DNA from: SMXQ01 sp033720855
GTDB lineage: Bacteria; Pseudomonadota; Alphaproteobacteria; SMXQ01
DNA: 36,596 nucleotides
Reading direction: 5' to 3'
NCBI GenBank assembly: GCA_033720855.1
Contig: JAWWBR010000022.1
Location: 1 to 36,596, forward strand
In this document: positions 1 to 7,569 of the stretch, in pieces
Position numbering within the stretch: position 1 is the stretch's first letter
Layout: each line of letters opens with the position of its first letter
Position numbers and translations under genes: made by a program
The notes under the pieces: model-generated
Told to the model about the DNA's origin: nothing
Seen by the model: only the letters and a program-made list of their open reading frames with translations
The model's database searches: none

Positions 1-57
1 ACATCGAATCGAATCCGACCCCGGCCTGTAAATCCATCGTCCAAACCCCCCAGTTCC

Positions 58-86
58 GGCGCCCCATGGGGCGCCCCGCCCTTTTT
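58..86 (+). terminator. Rho-independent terminator of a gene left of the window
   Basis: Positions 58-75 form an inverted repeat with 8-base arms (GGCGCCCC / GGGGCGCC) around a 2-base centre. A run of five T follows at 82-86. The T run lies on the right side, so the terminator reads on the plus strand and would end a transcript entering from outside the window. The rest of 1-152 shows nothing coding. Confidence 0.55.
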
Positions 87-152
87 ATAGGGGCGACCGG
101 TATCCCGCAAGGTCGGCGCGGATCCGTCCCCGGAGGCTTTTTGGCGGCACGA

Positions 153-1100
153 TCACGCGAGGCCCGAGGGCGGACCCGCGCCCTCCTCGCGCCCCTCGGG
201 ACGCAATCGCGCCTGGCGGCGGGCCACGTAGACGGTCGAGCCGACGATCACCAGCGAGCCGACGATGGTCCAGGAATCGGGATAGGCCGTGAACAGGACG
301 ATATCGAAACCGATGGCATAGAGCAGCCGGACGTAATCGAACGGGGCGATGGCGGTGGCCTCGCCGGCACGGAACGCGAGGGTGATGAAGCCCTGGCCGA
401 CGACATAGAGGAGGCCGGTCAAGGCCAGCCAGGCGAACTGTTCCGCCGTCGGCGTGACCCAGACGAAGACGGTCGGCACCGCACCGACCAGGGTGGAAAT
501 GGTCAGGTAATAGAAGACGATGGTCATCGGCGGATCGACGGCCGTCGCCTTCTTCAGGAAGACATGGGCGGAGGAATGGCACAGGGTCGAAAACACCAGC
601 ACCAGCAACGGCAGCCCGAGGCCGTCGAGGGACGGGCGGGCGACGATCAGCACCCCGAGGAACCCCACGGCGATGGCGCTCCAACGGCGCCAGCGCACCG
701 ACTCGCCGAGGAACAGGACGGCGAGGACCACCAGCCACAGCGGCCGCGTGTAGGTGACGGCGGTGACCACCGCGAGCGGCAGGAAGGCGAGCGCGTAATA
801 CACGCAGATCTGCCCCACCCCGCCGAACAGTCCGCGCCCGAGATGCAGCCGCCAACAGCGGGTGACGAGGATCCCCCGGCCGCCGCGCAGGAACATCGGC
901 GCCAGGGCCAACAGGCCGAAAACGCAGCGGAAGAAATTAAGCTCGAACGGATGGATTTCCGCAGTCAGCTGCTTGGCGATGGCCATGGCCACGGAAAAGC
1001 CGAGCCCGCCCAGGAGCATCCACAGGCCGCCGCGCAGGTTGCCGGGAAGCCGGCGCCAGCGGGCGGCAAGGCCCGCGGCAAGCCATCGGCCGGAGACCAC
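153..1100 (-). CDS. EamA-family (DMT superfamily) inner-membrane permease
   Basis: A 315-residue integral membrane protein of the drug/metabolite transporter superfamily. It has two tandem EamA halves (about residues 24-155 and 165-293) and roughly ten hydrophobic segments. The first half contains the typical 'FELNFFRCVFGLLAL' and 'TYTRPLWLVVLAVLFLGE' stretches. The second half contains 'FRAGEATAIAPFDYVRLLYA'. Length is normal for the family. The GTG at 1100 is used as start; it lies 30 bp after the stop of the upstream hydrolase gene, so the two are probably co-transcribed. The substrate cannot be told from sequence; family members export metabolites or amino acids, or import S-adenosylmethionine. 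The C-terminus is a short charged cytosolic tail. Confidence 0.85.
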   Translation of the reverse strand: MVSGRWLAAGLAARWRRLPGNLRGGLWMLLGGLGFSVAMAIAKQLTAEIHPFELNFFRCVFGLLALAPMFLRGGRGILVTRCWRLHLGRGLFGGVGQICVYYALAFLPLAVVTAVTYTRPLWLVVLAVLFLGESVRWRRWSAIAVGFLGVLIVARPSLDGLGLPLLVLVFSTLCHSSAHVFLKKATAVDPPMTIVFYYLTISTLVGAVPTVFVWVTPTAEQFAWLALTGLLYVVGQGFITLAFRAGEATAIAPFDYVRLLYAIGFDIVLFTAYPDSWTIVGSLVIVGSTVYVARRQARLRPEGREEGAGPPSGLA

Positions 1101-1130
1101 AGGCCCTGGGCCCGCGCCGCCCGGGTTCCC

Positions 1131-1817
1131 TTACATCGCCTCGATCAGGCGGGCGGCGGCGGCATTCGATTCGGTGTCCGCGGTCTCGTCGTAATTGGCC
1201 CGTCCCTTTCCGGTGAAGCCGTGCCCGACCCCCGGATAGATCCGGATCTCCACCCCGGGCTTGTCGCCGATGGCGGCCTTGACGGCCTCGATTTCCTTCA
1301 TCGGCACCACCGGGTCCGAATCGCCGACATGGATCGACAGCGGACAGGAGAGCTTGTCGGCCTCGTCCAGATGGTGGCCCATGCCCACCCCGTGGAAGGA
1401 GACGGCACCGTCGACGCCGAGGCGGGTGCCGGCAAGAAGGGCGTAGCGGCCGCCGAAGCAGTATCCGAACAGGGCGACCTTGCCGCTGCATTGCGGCATC
1501 TCGCGGAGGAAGGCGACGACGTCGGCGAGGTCCTTTACGCCCTGTTCGACGTCGAAATTCTGCGAGCGTTCGTCGGCCTTGGCCCGGCCCTCGCCCTCCC
1601 GCGCCATGGTCCCGGGGATGGTGCGCCAGAACATGTCGGGCGTCACCACCACGCAGCCCAAGGCGGCGTAATGGTCCATGATCTCCCGGGTGCCGTCTTC
1701 GATGCCGAATATGGGCGGCACGATGATGACCCCCTTGCCCGGCGCCTCGGCCGGGTAGGACACCTCGGCGGGCATGGCGCCGCCGTCGGCGGTGGGTATG
1801 GTGATGTGCTCCGTCAT
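1131..1817 (-). CDS. Dienelactone hydrolase family protein
   Basis: A 228-residue cytosolic alpha/beta hydrolase of the DLH family. The expected Cys-Asp-His triad is visible: C120 in GYCFGG, D168 in GDSDPVVP and H199 in GVGHGF. The glutamate that normally precedes 'IFG' in chlorocatechol-pathway enzymes (QEIFG) is replaced by proline (PPIFG, residues 35-38), so classical dienelactone hydrolysis should not be assumed. The start at 1817 (MTEHITIPT) is chosen because the family's first beta strand begins there; the longer upstream frame runs into sdhB. The gene sits 68 bp downstream of sdhB and 30 bp upstream of the EamA permease, in the tail of the sdh transcript. Confidence 0.85.
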   Translation of the reverse strand: MTEHITIPTADGGAMPAEVSYPAEAPGKGVIIVPPIFGIEDGTREIMDHYAALGCVVVTPDMFWRTIPGTMAREGEGRAKADERSQNFDVEQGVKDLADVVAFLREMPQCSGKVALFGYCFGGRYALLAGTRLGVDGAVSFHGVGMGHHLDEADKLSCPLSIHVGDSDPVVPMKEIEAVKAAIGDKPGVEIRIYPGVGHGFTGKGRANYDETADTESNAAAARLIEAM

Positions 1818-1885
1818 GATCGCGTCCTCGCTCTCCCCGTGGATCCGCCCGGCCGCTCGGCCACCCGCGTCCGCCGCCGCCCCGC

Positions 1886-2665
1886 CTAGCGGCGCTGGAC
1901 CATGCGCTTCTTGATTTCGCCGATCGCCTTGGCGGGATTGAGGCCCTTGGGACAGGTATTGGTGCAGTTCATGATGGTGTGACAGCGGTACAGCCGGAAC
2001 GGATCCTCCAACGCATCGAGCCGTTCCCCGGTGTGCTCGTCGCGGGAATCGGCGATCCAGCGATAGGCCTGCAACAGGGTCGCCGGGCCCAGGAAACGGT
2101 CGGCATTCCACCAATAGCTGGGACAGGAGGTGGTGCAGCAGTAGCACAGGATGCATTCCCACAACCCGTCGAGCTCCTTGCGTTCCTCGGGGCTTTGCAG
2201 GCGCTCGCCCTTGCTCGGCGCCGGCGTCTCGGTCTTGAGCCAGGGCTCGATGGCGGCGTATTGCGCATAGGCGGCGGAGAGATCGGGCACCAGGTCCTTG
2301 ACCACCTCCATATGGGGCAGCGGATAGACCTTCACGTCGCCGCCGATCTCTTCGATCGGCTTGGTGCAGGCCAGGGTATTGGTGCCGTCGATGTTCATGG
2401 CGCAGGAGCCGCACACGCCCTCGCGGCATGACCGCCGGAAGGTCAGGGTCGAATCGATCTCGTTCTTGATCTTGATCAACGCGTCCAGGACCATCGGGCC
2501 GCAGTTCTCGAGGTCGACCTCGTAGGCATCCAGGCGCGGGTTCTCATCGTCATCGGGCGACCAGCGATAGACCTTGAAGGACTTGACCTTGGCCGCCCCC
2601 TCGGGCGCCTTGTGGGTTTTGCCCTCCGTGATCTTGGAGTTGCGCGGCAACGTGAATTCCACCAT
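1886..2665 (-). CDS. sdhB: Succinate dehydrogenase iron-sulfur subunit SdhB
   Basis: A 259-residue iron-sulfur subunit of complex II. It passes electrons from the SdhA flavin to quinone at the membrane anchor. The [2Fe-2S] ligands are C80, C85, C88 and C100 (SCREGVCGSC and the later Cys). The [4Fe-4S] and [3Fe-4S] ligands lie in CILCYCCTTSC (C171, C174, C177, C181) and CHTIMNCTNTCPKG (C228, C234, C238). W and Y residues near the quinone site follow the second motif (PSYWWN). Length is normal for alphaproteobacterial SdhB. It is the last of sdhCDAB, starting 23 bp after the sdhA stop. Confidence 0.97.
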   Translation of the reverse strand: MVEFTLPRNSKITEGKTHKAPEGAAKVKSFKVYRWSPDDDENPRLDAYEVDLENCGPMVLDALIKIKNEIDSTLTFRRSCREGVCGSCAMNIDGTNTLACTKPIEEIGGDVKVYPLPHMEVVKDLVPDLSAAYAQYAAIEPWLKTETPAPSKGERLQSPEERKELDGLWECILCYCCTTSCPSYWWNADRFLGPATLLQAYRWIADSRDEHTGERLDALEDPFRLYRCHTIMNCTNTCPKGLNPAKAIGEIKKRMVQRR

Positions 2666-2688
2666 GCGGCCTATCCTTCGGGTTGCGT

Positions 2689-4479
2689 CTAGTAGACCCG
2701 CTCCTTGGGCGGGATGGTCTCGATGTCGTCGCTCAGCGTATTGAGATGGACGGGGCGGTAGCCGAGGCGGACATCGTGGGCGCCGTCAAGATAAACCACC
2801 GTGTGCTTCAACCAGTTTTCGTCGTCGCGGTCCGGGTAATCCTCATGGGCGTGGGCGCCCCGGCTCTCGTGGCGGGCGTCGGCCGAATGCAGCCCGGCCA
2901 CGGCCTGGCTCATCAGGTTTTCGAGCTCCAGCGCCTCGACCAGATCCGAATTCCAGATCAGCGACCGGTCGGCGACGGCCATGTCGGCGAGCTCCTCGGC
3001 GCAGGCGTCGATCAGCCGCACGCCCTCTTCGAGGACCTCGGAGGTGCGGAAGACGGCGCAGTTGTTCTGCATGATGCGCTGCATGTTCTCGCGGATCCGC
3101 GCCACCGGCGTCCCGCCCTTGGCCGTGCGCACCCGCTCCAGGTGGTCGAGAGCCTCGGCGCCGGCCTCGGCGGCCGGGGTGATTTTGGGCCCGCCCGGCT
3201 TGATCAGTTCGGCCGCCCTGAGCGCCGCGGCGCGGCCGAAGACGATGATGTCGAGAAGGGAATTGCAGCCGAGCCGGTTGGCGCCATGCACCGAGACGCA
3301 GGCGGCCTCGCCGATGGCCATCAGGCCGGGAACCACGCGATCGGGATCGTCCTCGGTCGGGTTGACGACCTCGCCGTGATAATTGGTGGGGATGCCGCCC
3401 ATGTTGTAGTGCACCGTGGGCAGGACCGGGATCGGCTCCTTGGTGACATCGACGCCGGCGAAGATCTTGGCGGTTTCCGATATGCCGGGCAGGCGCTCGG
3501 CCAGCAGCTCGGGGTCGAGATGCTCGAGATGCAGATAGATATGGTCCTTGTCCGGGCCGACGCCGCGGCCTTCGCGGATTTCCACCGTCATCGAGCGGCT
3601 GACCACGTCCCGCGACGCCAAATCCTTGACCGTGGGGGCGTAGCGCTCCATGAAGCGCTCGCCCTCGGAATTCGTGACATAGCCCCCTTCGCCGCGCGCG
3701 CCTTCGGTGATCAGGCAGCCCGAGCCGTAGATGCCCGTGGGGTGGAACTGGATGAACTCCAGGTCTTGCAGGGGAAGGCCCGCGCGCAGCGCCATGGCGT
3801 TGCCGTCGCCGGTGCAGGTATGGGCCGAGGTGCAGGACATGTAGGCGCGGCCGTAGCCCCCCGTCGCCAGCACCGTCAGCGGCGCGCTGAAGCGATGGAT
3901 GGTGCCGTCTTCGAGGTTCCAGGCCATCACCCCCTGGCAGGCGCCGTCGTCGGACATGATCAGATCGAGGGCGAAATACTCGATGAAGAACTGCGCCTTA
4001 TGCTTGAGCGACTGTTGATAGAGGGTATGGAGGATGGCGTGGCCGGTGCGGTCCGCCGCGGCGCAGGCGCGGTGGGCCAGCTTCTCGCCGTAATTGACCG
4101 TGTGCCCGCCGAACGGCCTTTGGTAGATCTTGCCGTCCTCGGTGCGGGAGAAGGGCACGCCGTAATGTTCGAGTTCAGTGATCGCGGGAATGGCGTTGCG
4201 GACCATGTATTCGATGGCGTCCTGGTCGCCGAGCCAGTCCGACCCCTTCACCGTATCGTACATATGGAACCGCCAGTCGTCGGGCTCCATATTGCCGAAC
4301 GAGGCGCCGACGCCGCCCTGGGCGGCGACGGTGTGGCTGCGGGTGGGAAAGACCTTGGTGATGCAGGCGGTCTCCAGTCCCGCCGCCGTCATGCCGAGGG
4401 TCGCACGCAGGCCCGCCCCCCCGGCGCCGACGACGATGACGTCGCATTGATGATCGATGATGTCGAAGGCCCCGGACAT
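2689..4479 (-). CDS. sdhA: Succinate dehydrogenase flavoprotein subunit SdhA
   Basis: A 596-residue catalytic subunit of complex II that oxidises succinate to fumarate. The N-terminal FAD-binding Rossmann motif is GAGGAG (residues 18-23). H49 in RSHTVAAQGG is the expected covalent 8-alpha-histidyl FAD attachment residue. The substrate and capping-domain motif HPTGIYGSGCLITEGARGEGG-type is present, and GANRLGCNSLLD lies near the C-terminal FAD contact. Length matches the family. The start codon lies 4 bp after the sdhD stop, which fits translational coupling in sdhCDAB. Confidence 0.98.
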   Translation of the reverse strand: MSGAFDIIDHQCDVIVVGAGGAGLRATLGMTAAGLETACITKVFPTRSHTVAAQGGVGASFGNMEPDDWRFHMYDTVKGSDWLGDQDAIEYMVRNAIPAITELEHYGVPFSRTEDGKIYQRPFGGHTVNYGEKLAHRACAAADRTGHAILHTLYQQSLKHKAQFFIEYFALDLIMSDDGACQGVMAWNLEDGTIHRFSAPLTVLATGGYGRAYMSCTSAHTCTGDGNAMALRAGLPLQDLEFIQFHPTGIYGSGCLITEGARGEGGYVTNSEGERFMERYAPTVKDLASRDVVSRSMTVEIREGRGVGPDKDHIYLHLEHLDPELLAERLPGISETAKIFAGVDVTKEPIPVLPTVHYNMGGIPTNYHGEVVNPTEDDPDRVVPGLMAIGEAACVSVHGANRLGCNSLLDIIVFGRAAALRAAELIKPGGPKITPAAEAGAEALDHLERVRTAKGGTPVARIRENMQRIMQNNCAVFRTSEVLEEGVRLIDACAEELADMAVADRSLIWNSDLVEALELENLMSQAVAGLHSADARHESRGAHAHEDYPDRDDENWLKHTVVYLDGAHDVRLGYRPVHLNTLSDDIETIPPKERVY

Positions 4480-4483
4480 CGGC

Positions 4484-4876
4484 TCAGGCCCCCACGGCGA
4501 TGCGCAGGACGGCCAGCACGGCGATCAGGGCGGCCAGGGCGGAGGCCAGCTTGACGGTGATGATCAGCCCGATCTTTGCCGCCTCGCCATGGACATAGTC
4601 TTCGATCACCACCTGCAGGCCGAGCTGCAGATGATGGAAGCCGGCGATCAGCAGGGCCACCATCGCGACCGGCGCGATGGGGCCGCGCAGCCAGGCCACG
4701 ACTTCGGCATGGCCGGCGCCCGACAAGGCGGCGAGCGAGGCAACGAGCCAAAACACCAGGGGCACCAGGGCCACGGCGGTGAGGCGCTGGGCCCACCAGT
4801 GGGCGGCCCCTTCCTTGGCGGATCCCAGTCCGCGCACCTGTCCGAGGCGGCTCCTCAGGCTTGGCGATGGGCTCAT
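4484..4876 (-). CDS. sdhD: Succinate dehydrogenase membrane anchor SdhD
   Basis: A 130-residue hydrophobic anchor subunit with three predicted membrane helices (about residues 31-52, 66-88 and 102-127). The FHHLQLGLQVVIEDYVH segment (80-96) has the histidine/Asp-Tyr signature of SdhD: H81 or H82 as haem b ligand, and D93-Y94 near the quinone site. The start at 4876 (MSPSPSLRSRL) is chosen because its ATG overlaps the sdhC stop (ATGA, 4873-4876), the usual coupling. A longer upstream frame exists but would run through sdhC. Confidence 0.9.
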   Translation of the reverse strand: MSPSPSLRSRLGQVRGLGSAKEGAAHWWAQRLTAVALVPLVFWLVASLAALSGAGHAEVVAWLRGPIAPVAMVALLIAGFHHLQLGLQVVIEDYVHGEAAKIGLIITVKLASALAALIAVLAVLRIAVGA

Positions 4877-5271
4877 GAGCCGCCCCCGAGGCCGAGGATT
4901 CCGACCGCCCAGGCGGCTCCGGTCAGGACCAGGGACAGGATCGCCACGGCCCAGCCGGTCAGGCGCGCGGTGGCGAGTTCGAAGCCCATGCCGATGTCCC
5001 AGAAGAGATGCCGAATGCCGTTCAGGAGATGGTAGAACAACGCCCAGGTGAAGCCCAAAAGCACCAATTCCCCCAACCACGACCCGGCGATCGATCGCGC
5101 CTGGTCAAACCACTGGGGGCCCGCCGCCGCCGCCGCCAGCCAATACACCAGAAGCAGTGCGCCCAGCCCCAGGACGACCCCCGTCATGCGATGGAGGATG
5201 GAAAGAACGGAGGTAAATTGTGGCCGGTAGATCTGCAGATGGGGAGAAAGCGGTCGATTCTCTTGCGCCAT
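4873..5271 (-). CDS. sdhC: Succinate dehydrogenase cytochrome b556 subunit SdhC
   Basis: A 132-residue first subunit of the sdh operon: a three-helix membrane anchor that shares haem b and the quinone site with SdhD. The family signature RPLSPHLQIYR is at residues 6-16. SILHRMTG (24-31) supplies the quinone-site Ser and Arg. FYHLLNGIRHLFWD (79-92) holds the likely haem ligand H81. The start at 5271 (MAQENRPLSP) is preferred over an upstream Met because AAGG lies 7 bases before it and SdhC proteins begin close to the RPLSP motif. Confidence 0.93.
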   Translation of the reverse strand: MAQENRPLSPHLQIYRPQFTSVLSILHRMTGVVLGLGALLLVYWLAAAAAGPQWFDQARSIAGSWLGELVLLGFTWALFYHLLNGIRHLFWDIGMGFELATARLTGWAVAILSLVLTGAAWAVGILGLGGGS

Positions 5272-5530
5272 GGGCGGGCCTTCGCAATGGGGCCGGCTCC
5301 CGGCACGGCACGCCATGCGGGGACCGGGGTCTGGGCCTTCGGTTTAGACCCTGACCCGCGGCAAGTCAACGGCGGCAATCCCAACGGCGCCACAAACCGT
5401 CGGGGATCGGCATCCACCGCGCGGAACGCCGGGCGGCGCGCGCGCGGCGACGCCGATCGGCCGTCTTTGCGGTCGCGGTCTTGACCCGCGACGCCCCCGG
5501 TTACCCCGGGGCCGCCGTAAAGACGCAAAA

Positions 5531-5690
5531 ATCACTTTGAATCAGGACTTTAATACAACTGCTTTGTCTTTATGTAATTCTGCATTGTGGAAAAAACTGT
5601 GGATAAAATGTGCGCCATATGTGAGGAATTAGTGGTTTCATGCACAAGAAATTTCACTTTTATTTAATTATTGACTTGCGTTATTCGGCC
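5531..5690. promoter_or_regulatory. AT-rich gene-free segment upstream of sdhC
   Basis: This stretch is far richer in A+T than anything around it. It lies between the GC-rich sdh leader (5272-5530, in which I see nothing coding) and the structured GC-rich region to its right. It probably holds the sdhCDAB promoter on the minus strand. A weak pair, TTACAT and TATTAA spaced by 16 bases, is visible there, but I do not trust it. It may also hold the promoter of a plus-strand RNA: TTGACT at 5671-5676 resembles a -35 box without a recognisable -10. The two DnaA-box-like sites are listed separately. Confidence 0.4.
5586..5606 (-). promoter_or_regulatory. Two tandem DnaA-box-like 9-mers
   Basis: Read on the minus strand, 5598-5606 is TTATCCACA, an exact match to the DnaA box consensus. 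The neighbour 5586-5594 is TTTTCCACA, one mismatch. They are in the same orientation and start 12 bp apart, inside the AT-rich segment. DnaA also acts as a transcription factor, so they could regulate sdh or the candidate RNA rather than mark an origin. Two sites are too few to call oriC. Confidence 0.4.
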
Positions 5691-6329
5691 GCCGGGGGGA
5701 TCATTTTCACGGTACATGGGAGTATCGGGTCCGGGATCGGATTCGCGGGGAGACTCCTCCGGGTTTCTTCAGCGGCGTCGAAAACGGATCCGGGGCCGGA
5801 CGGAAGGGCGGCTTCGGCCAAACGGACGGAAGGCCCGGCGTCGGGGGCGGGCCCGTCTTCGGAGGGGCTTCCGCAGGGAAACGGCCCTCACGGGCCGGCC
5901 GCCACCGGGCGGAGGGGCTGTTACCTGCCGCCATGTCGGTTTTTCCTGGTCCGCGTGTCTCCCCAAGGGCATGCGGGCCGCTCCGGGGCTTCCGTGAGGA
6001 CGTTCCGGGTTCCAGGCGGATCATTGCGGGGGCAACCCCGGATTGGTTCGTCCCTCCCCGCCGAGAGGGCGACTTCTCGTCGGGGCACTCCGGGAGGAGA
6101 CTTTCGGGCCGGGGGAGACTCCGGGGAGGTTGGGGTTTCTCAACGTCCACTGGGAACGGAAAGAACCGCTACGGCAGTAAAGCATCGCCTTCGTCAAGCG
6201 CCGCAGCCCCTTCGGGGGCGCCGTTCGTCACGGCGGGTATCGCCTCTCTCCCTGGGGATGCGATGATCGTCCGAGATGAGCAGGCCGGGCGCTCGCCAAT
6301 CTCATGTGCCGGGAGCAGCTCTCGCTCCC

Positions 6330-6396
6330 GGGGCGTCAGGTCGGTCCCCTAGGGGACGATGTGCAGGGTCCTTGGTCCTTGTACGCCTGACGCCCC
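6330..6396 (+). other. Branched stem domain inside the candidate RNA
   Basis: GGGGCGTCAGG (6330-6340) is an exact reverse complement of CCTGACGCCCC (6386-6396). Between them lie a perfect 14-base palindrome, GTCCCCTAGGGGAC (6344-6357), and a weaker hairpin over about 6361-6384. An 8-bp stem (CCGGGAGC / GCTCCCGG, 6309-6316 with 6324-6331) abuts it on the left and competes for two bases. The pairings are read directly from sequence; their biological meaning is inference. Confidence 0.5.
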
Positions 6397-6443
6397 ATCT
6401 TTATGGGAAATCTATCCATAGAGCAACGAAATATTGGGGGTAC

Positions 6444-6481
6444 GGGCCGATTTAACGCGACATCTCGTGGGTTATCGGCCC
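6444..6481. terminator. Long imperfect hairpin downstream of the CitE-like gene
   Basis: GGGCCGAT (6444-6451) pairs with ATCGGCCC (6474-6481). Inside, further short pairings around the loop CATC lengthen the hairpin. It begins 9 bp past the stop of the minus-strand CitE-like gene and also ends the structured plus-strand region, so it may terminate either transcript. No T run follows on either strand, so a simple intrinsic terminator is not certain. Confidence 0.35.
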
Positions 6482-6490
6482 TGAGTGCCG

Positions 6491-7405
6491 TCAGGACGCG
6501 GCATCCGCCTGCAACGCCCGGACGGCATCGGCGAAGGCGACGAGGCGCCTGGCCTCATCGGCATGCAGCGCCTCGACCATGCGGCCGTCGAGGACGGCGA
6601 CGTGGGATCCCGTGCGCCGCGCCGCGTCGAACGCCGCAATCACCCGCCTGGCCTCGGCGACGGCTTCCGCCGAGGCGCCGAAGGCGGCATTGGCGGCGGC
6701 GATCTGGCGCGGATGGATCACCTGCTTGCCGTCGAACCCGAGCCGACGCCCCTCGGCGCAGGCGGCGGCGAAGCCGTCGTCGTCGTCGAAGGCGGGATAG
6801 ACCGCGTCGATGATCCCGAGGCCATGGGCGCGCGCCGCCATGACGCTGCGCTCCAGGGCATAGAGCAGGGCCGTCCGCGCCCCGTCCATCTCGGCGCGCA
6901 GTTCCTTGGCGAGATCCTCGAGCCCCATGGTGAACACGGCAAGGCGATCATGGGCCGCGGCGATCTCGGGCGCCGCCAGGATCGCCGCCGCGGTCTCCAT
7001 CATCGCCCACAGCGCCGCCGTGCCCCCCTCGGACACCAGAAGATCCGCGGCCGCCCGCACGTCTTCGGGGCCCCGCACCTTGGGTAGCACCACCCCCTCG
7101 GCCCCCGAGCGGGCGACGGCGCGCAGATCGTCTGCGGCCCAGGGCGTGCCCATGGCGTTCACCCGGATGACGATTTCCCGGCGGCCGAAGCCGCCGGCGC
7201 CAATGGCGGCGAGAACCTGGTCGCGGGCCTCGCCCTTGGCCTCGGGGGCGACCGAGTCCTCGAGATCGAAGATCAAGACATCGGCGGCCAGCGCCTTCGC
7301 CTTCTCATGGGCCCGCGCATTGGTCCCCGGCATGTAGAGGCAACTGCGCCGGGGCCGCACCGACACCGCCTCTCGGGGATCCGCCGCCATGTCCTGGGGA
7401 GCCAT
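6491..7405 (-). CDS. CoA ester lyase, HpcH/HpaI aldolase (CitE-like) family
   Basis: A 304-residue cytosolic enzyme of the CitE / malyl-CoA lyase family, which makes or cleaves beta-hydroxyacyl-CoA esters such as malyl-CoA or citramalyl-CoA with Mg2+. Family motifs in order are SCLYMPGTN (N-terminal strand and CoA contact), DVLIFDLEDSVAPEAK (metal and substrate region), IRVNAMGTPW, VVLPKVRGPEDV, WAMMETAAAI (Glu metal ligand) and FDGKQVIHPRQI. The start at 7405 (MAPQDMAADP) has GGAAGGA upstream; a further ATG at 7390 is possible. A longer upstream extension has no family similarity. It stands alone, divergent from the LysE gene. The exact acyl-CoA cannot be deduced. Confidence 0.85.
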   Translation of the reverse strand: MAPQDMAADPREAVSVRPRRSCLYMPGTNARAHEKAKALAADVLIFDLEDSVAPEAKGEARDQVLAAIGAGGFGRREIVIRVNAMGTPWAADDLRAVARSGAEGVVLPKVRGPEDVRAAADLLVSEGGTAALWAMMETAAAILAAPEIAAAHDRLAVFTMGLEDLAKELRAEMDGARTALLYALERSVMAARAHGLGIIDAVYPAFDDDDGFAAACAEGRRLGFDGKQVIHPRQIAAANAAFGASAEAVAEARRVIAAFDAARRTGSHVAVLDGRMVEALHADEARRLVAFADAVRALQADAAS

Positions 7406-7502
7406 CGCCTTGTTCCTTCCAATGCCCGCCAAATATCGAAAAAGACTACGGTCCCCATTGCGCCCGCGCAAGTGAGGCCAACGCCCCTCCCGCCTTCATC
7501 TG

Positions 7503-7531
7503 TTGTCACCGGCCCGGGCCTGGGATATGAC
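7503..7531 (+). promoter_or_regulatory. Candidate sigma-70 promoter of the LysE gene
   Basis: TTGTCA at 7503-7508 and TATGAC at 7526-7531 are separated by 17 bases. This places the transcription start about 30 bp before the ATG at 7570. The 7406-7569 spacer is divergent, so the CitE-like gene must also be driven from it. Judged by eye only. Confidence 0.4.
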
Positions 7532-7569
7532 AGCGGACACGGCGGCAAGGGGGGTGGCGCACCGGCGCG

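Larger units (their letters stand above)
5700..6481 (+). ncRNA. Candidate large structured non-coding RNA
   Basis: The GC-rich stretch has no convincing reading frame: all open frames give Arg/Gly/Pro/Ser-rich sequence without domains. It is dense in hairpins instead. Clear ones are CGGGG-GCAA-CCCCG (6027-6040), CTCC-GGGA-GGAG (6088-6099), GCCCC-TTCG-GGGGC (6206-6219), a 9-bp two-part stem at 6056-6085, an 8-bp stem at 6309-6331 and an 11-bp stem pairing 6330-6340 with 6386-6396. GNRA and UUCG loops form only when it is read on the plus strand, which sets the proposed direction. CGTTCC (6001-6006) can pair with GGAACG (6153-6158) and enclose several hairpins. I found no RNase P, tmRNA or 4.5S RNA core motif. 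The ends are guesses. It could instead be a decayed gene or plain GC-rich spacer. Confidence 0.35.

Noticed and set aside
5640..6352. Several open frames of 60-210 codons in the sdhC-CitE spacer
   Set aside because: Composition is Arg/Gly/Pro/Ser low-complexity, frames overlap on both strands with no RBS, and no motif is recognisable.
5700..6481. RNase P RNA, tmRNA or 4.5S RNA
   Set aside because: I looked for the GAGGAAAGTCCGG core of RNase P, a tmRNA tag reading frame with its tRNA-like end and the 4.5S GGTCCGGAAGGAAGCAG core on both strands, and found none.
5531..6490. Calling this region oriC
   Set aside because: Only two good DnaA boxes are visible, and no usual origin-flanking genes such as hemE, dnaA, parA or gidA are in the window.
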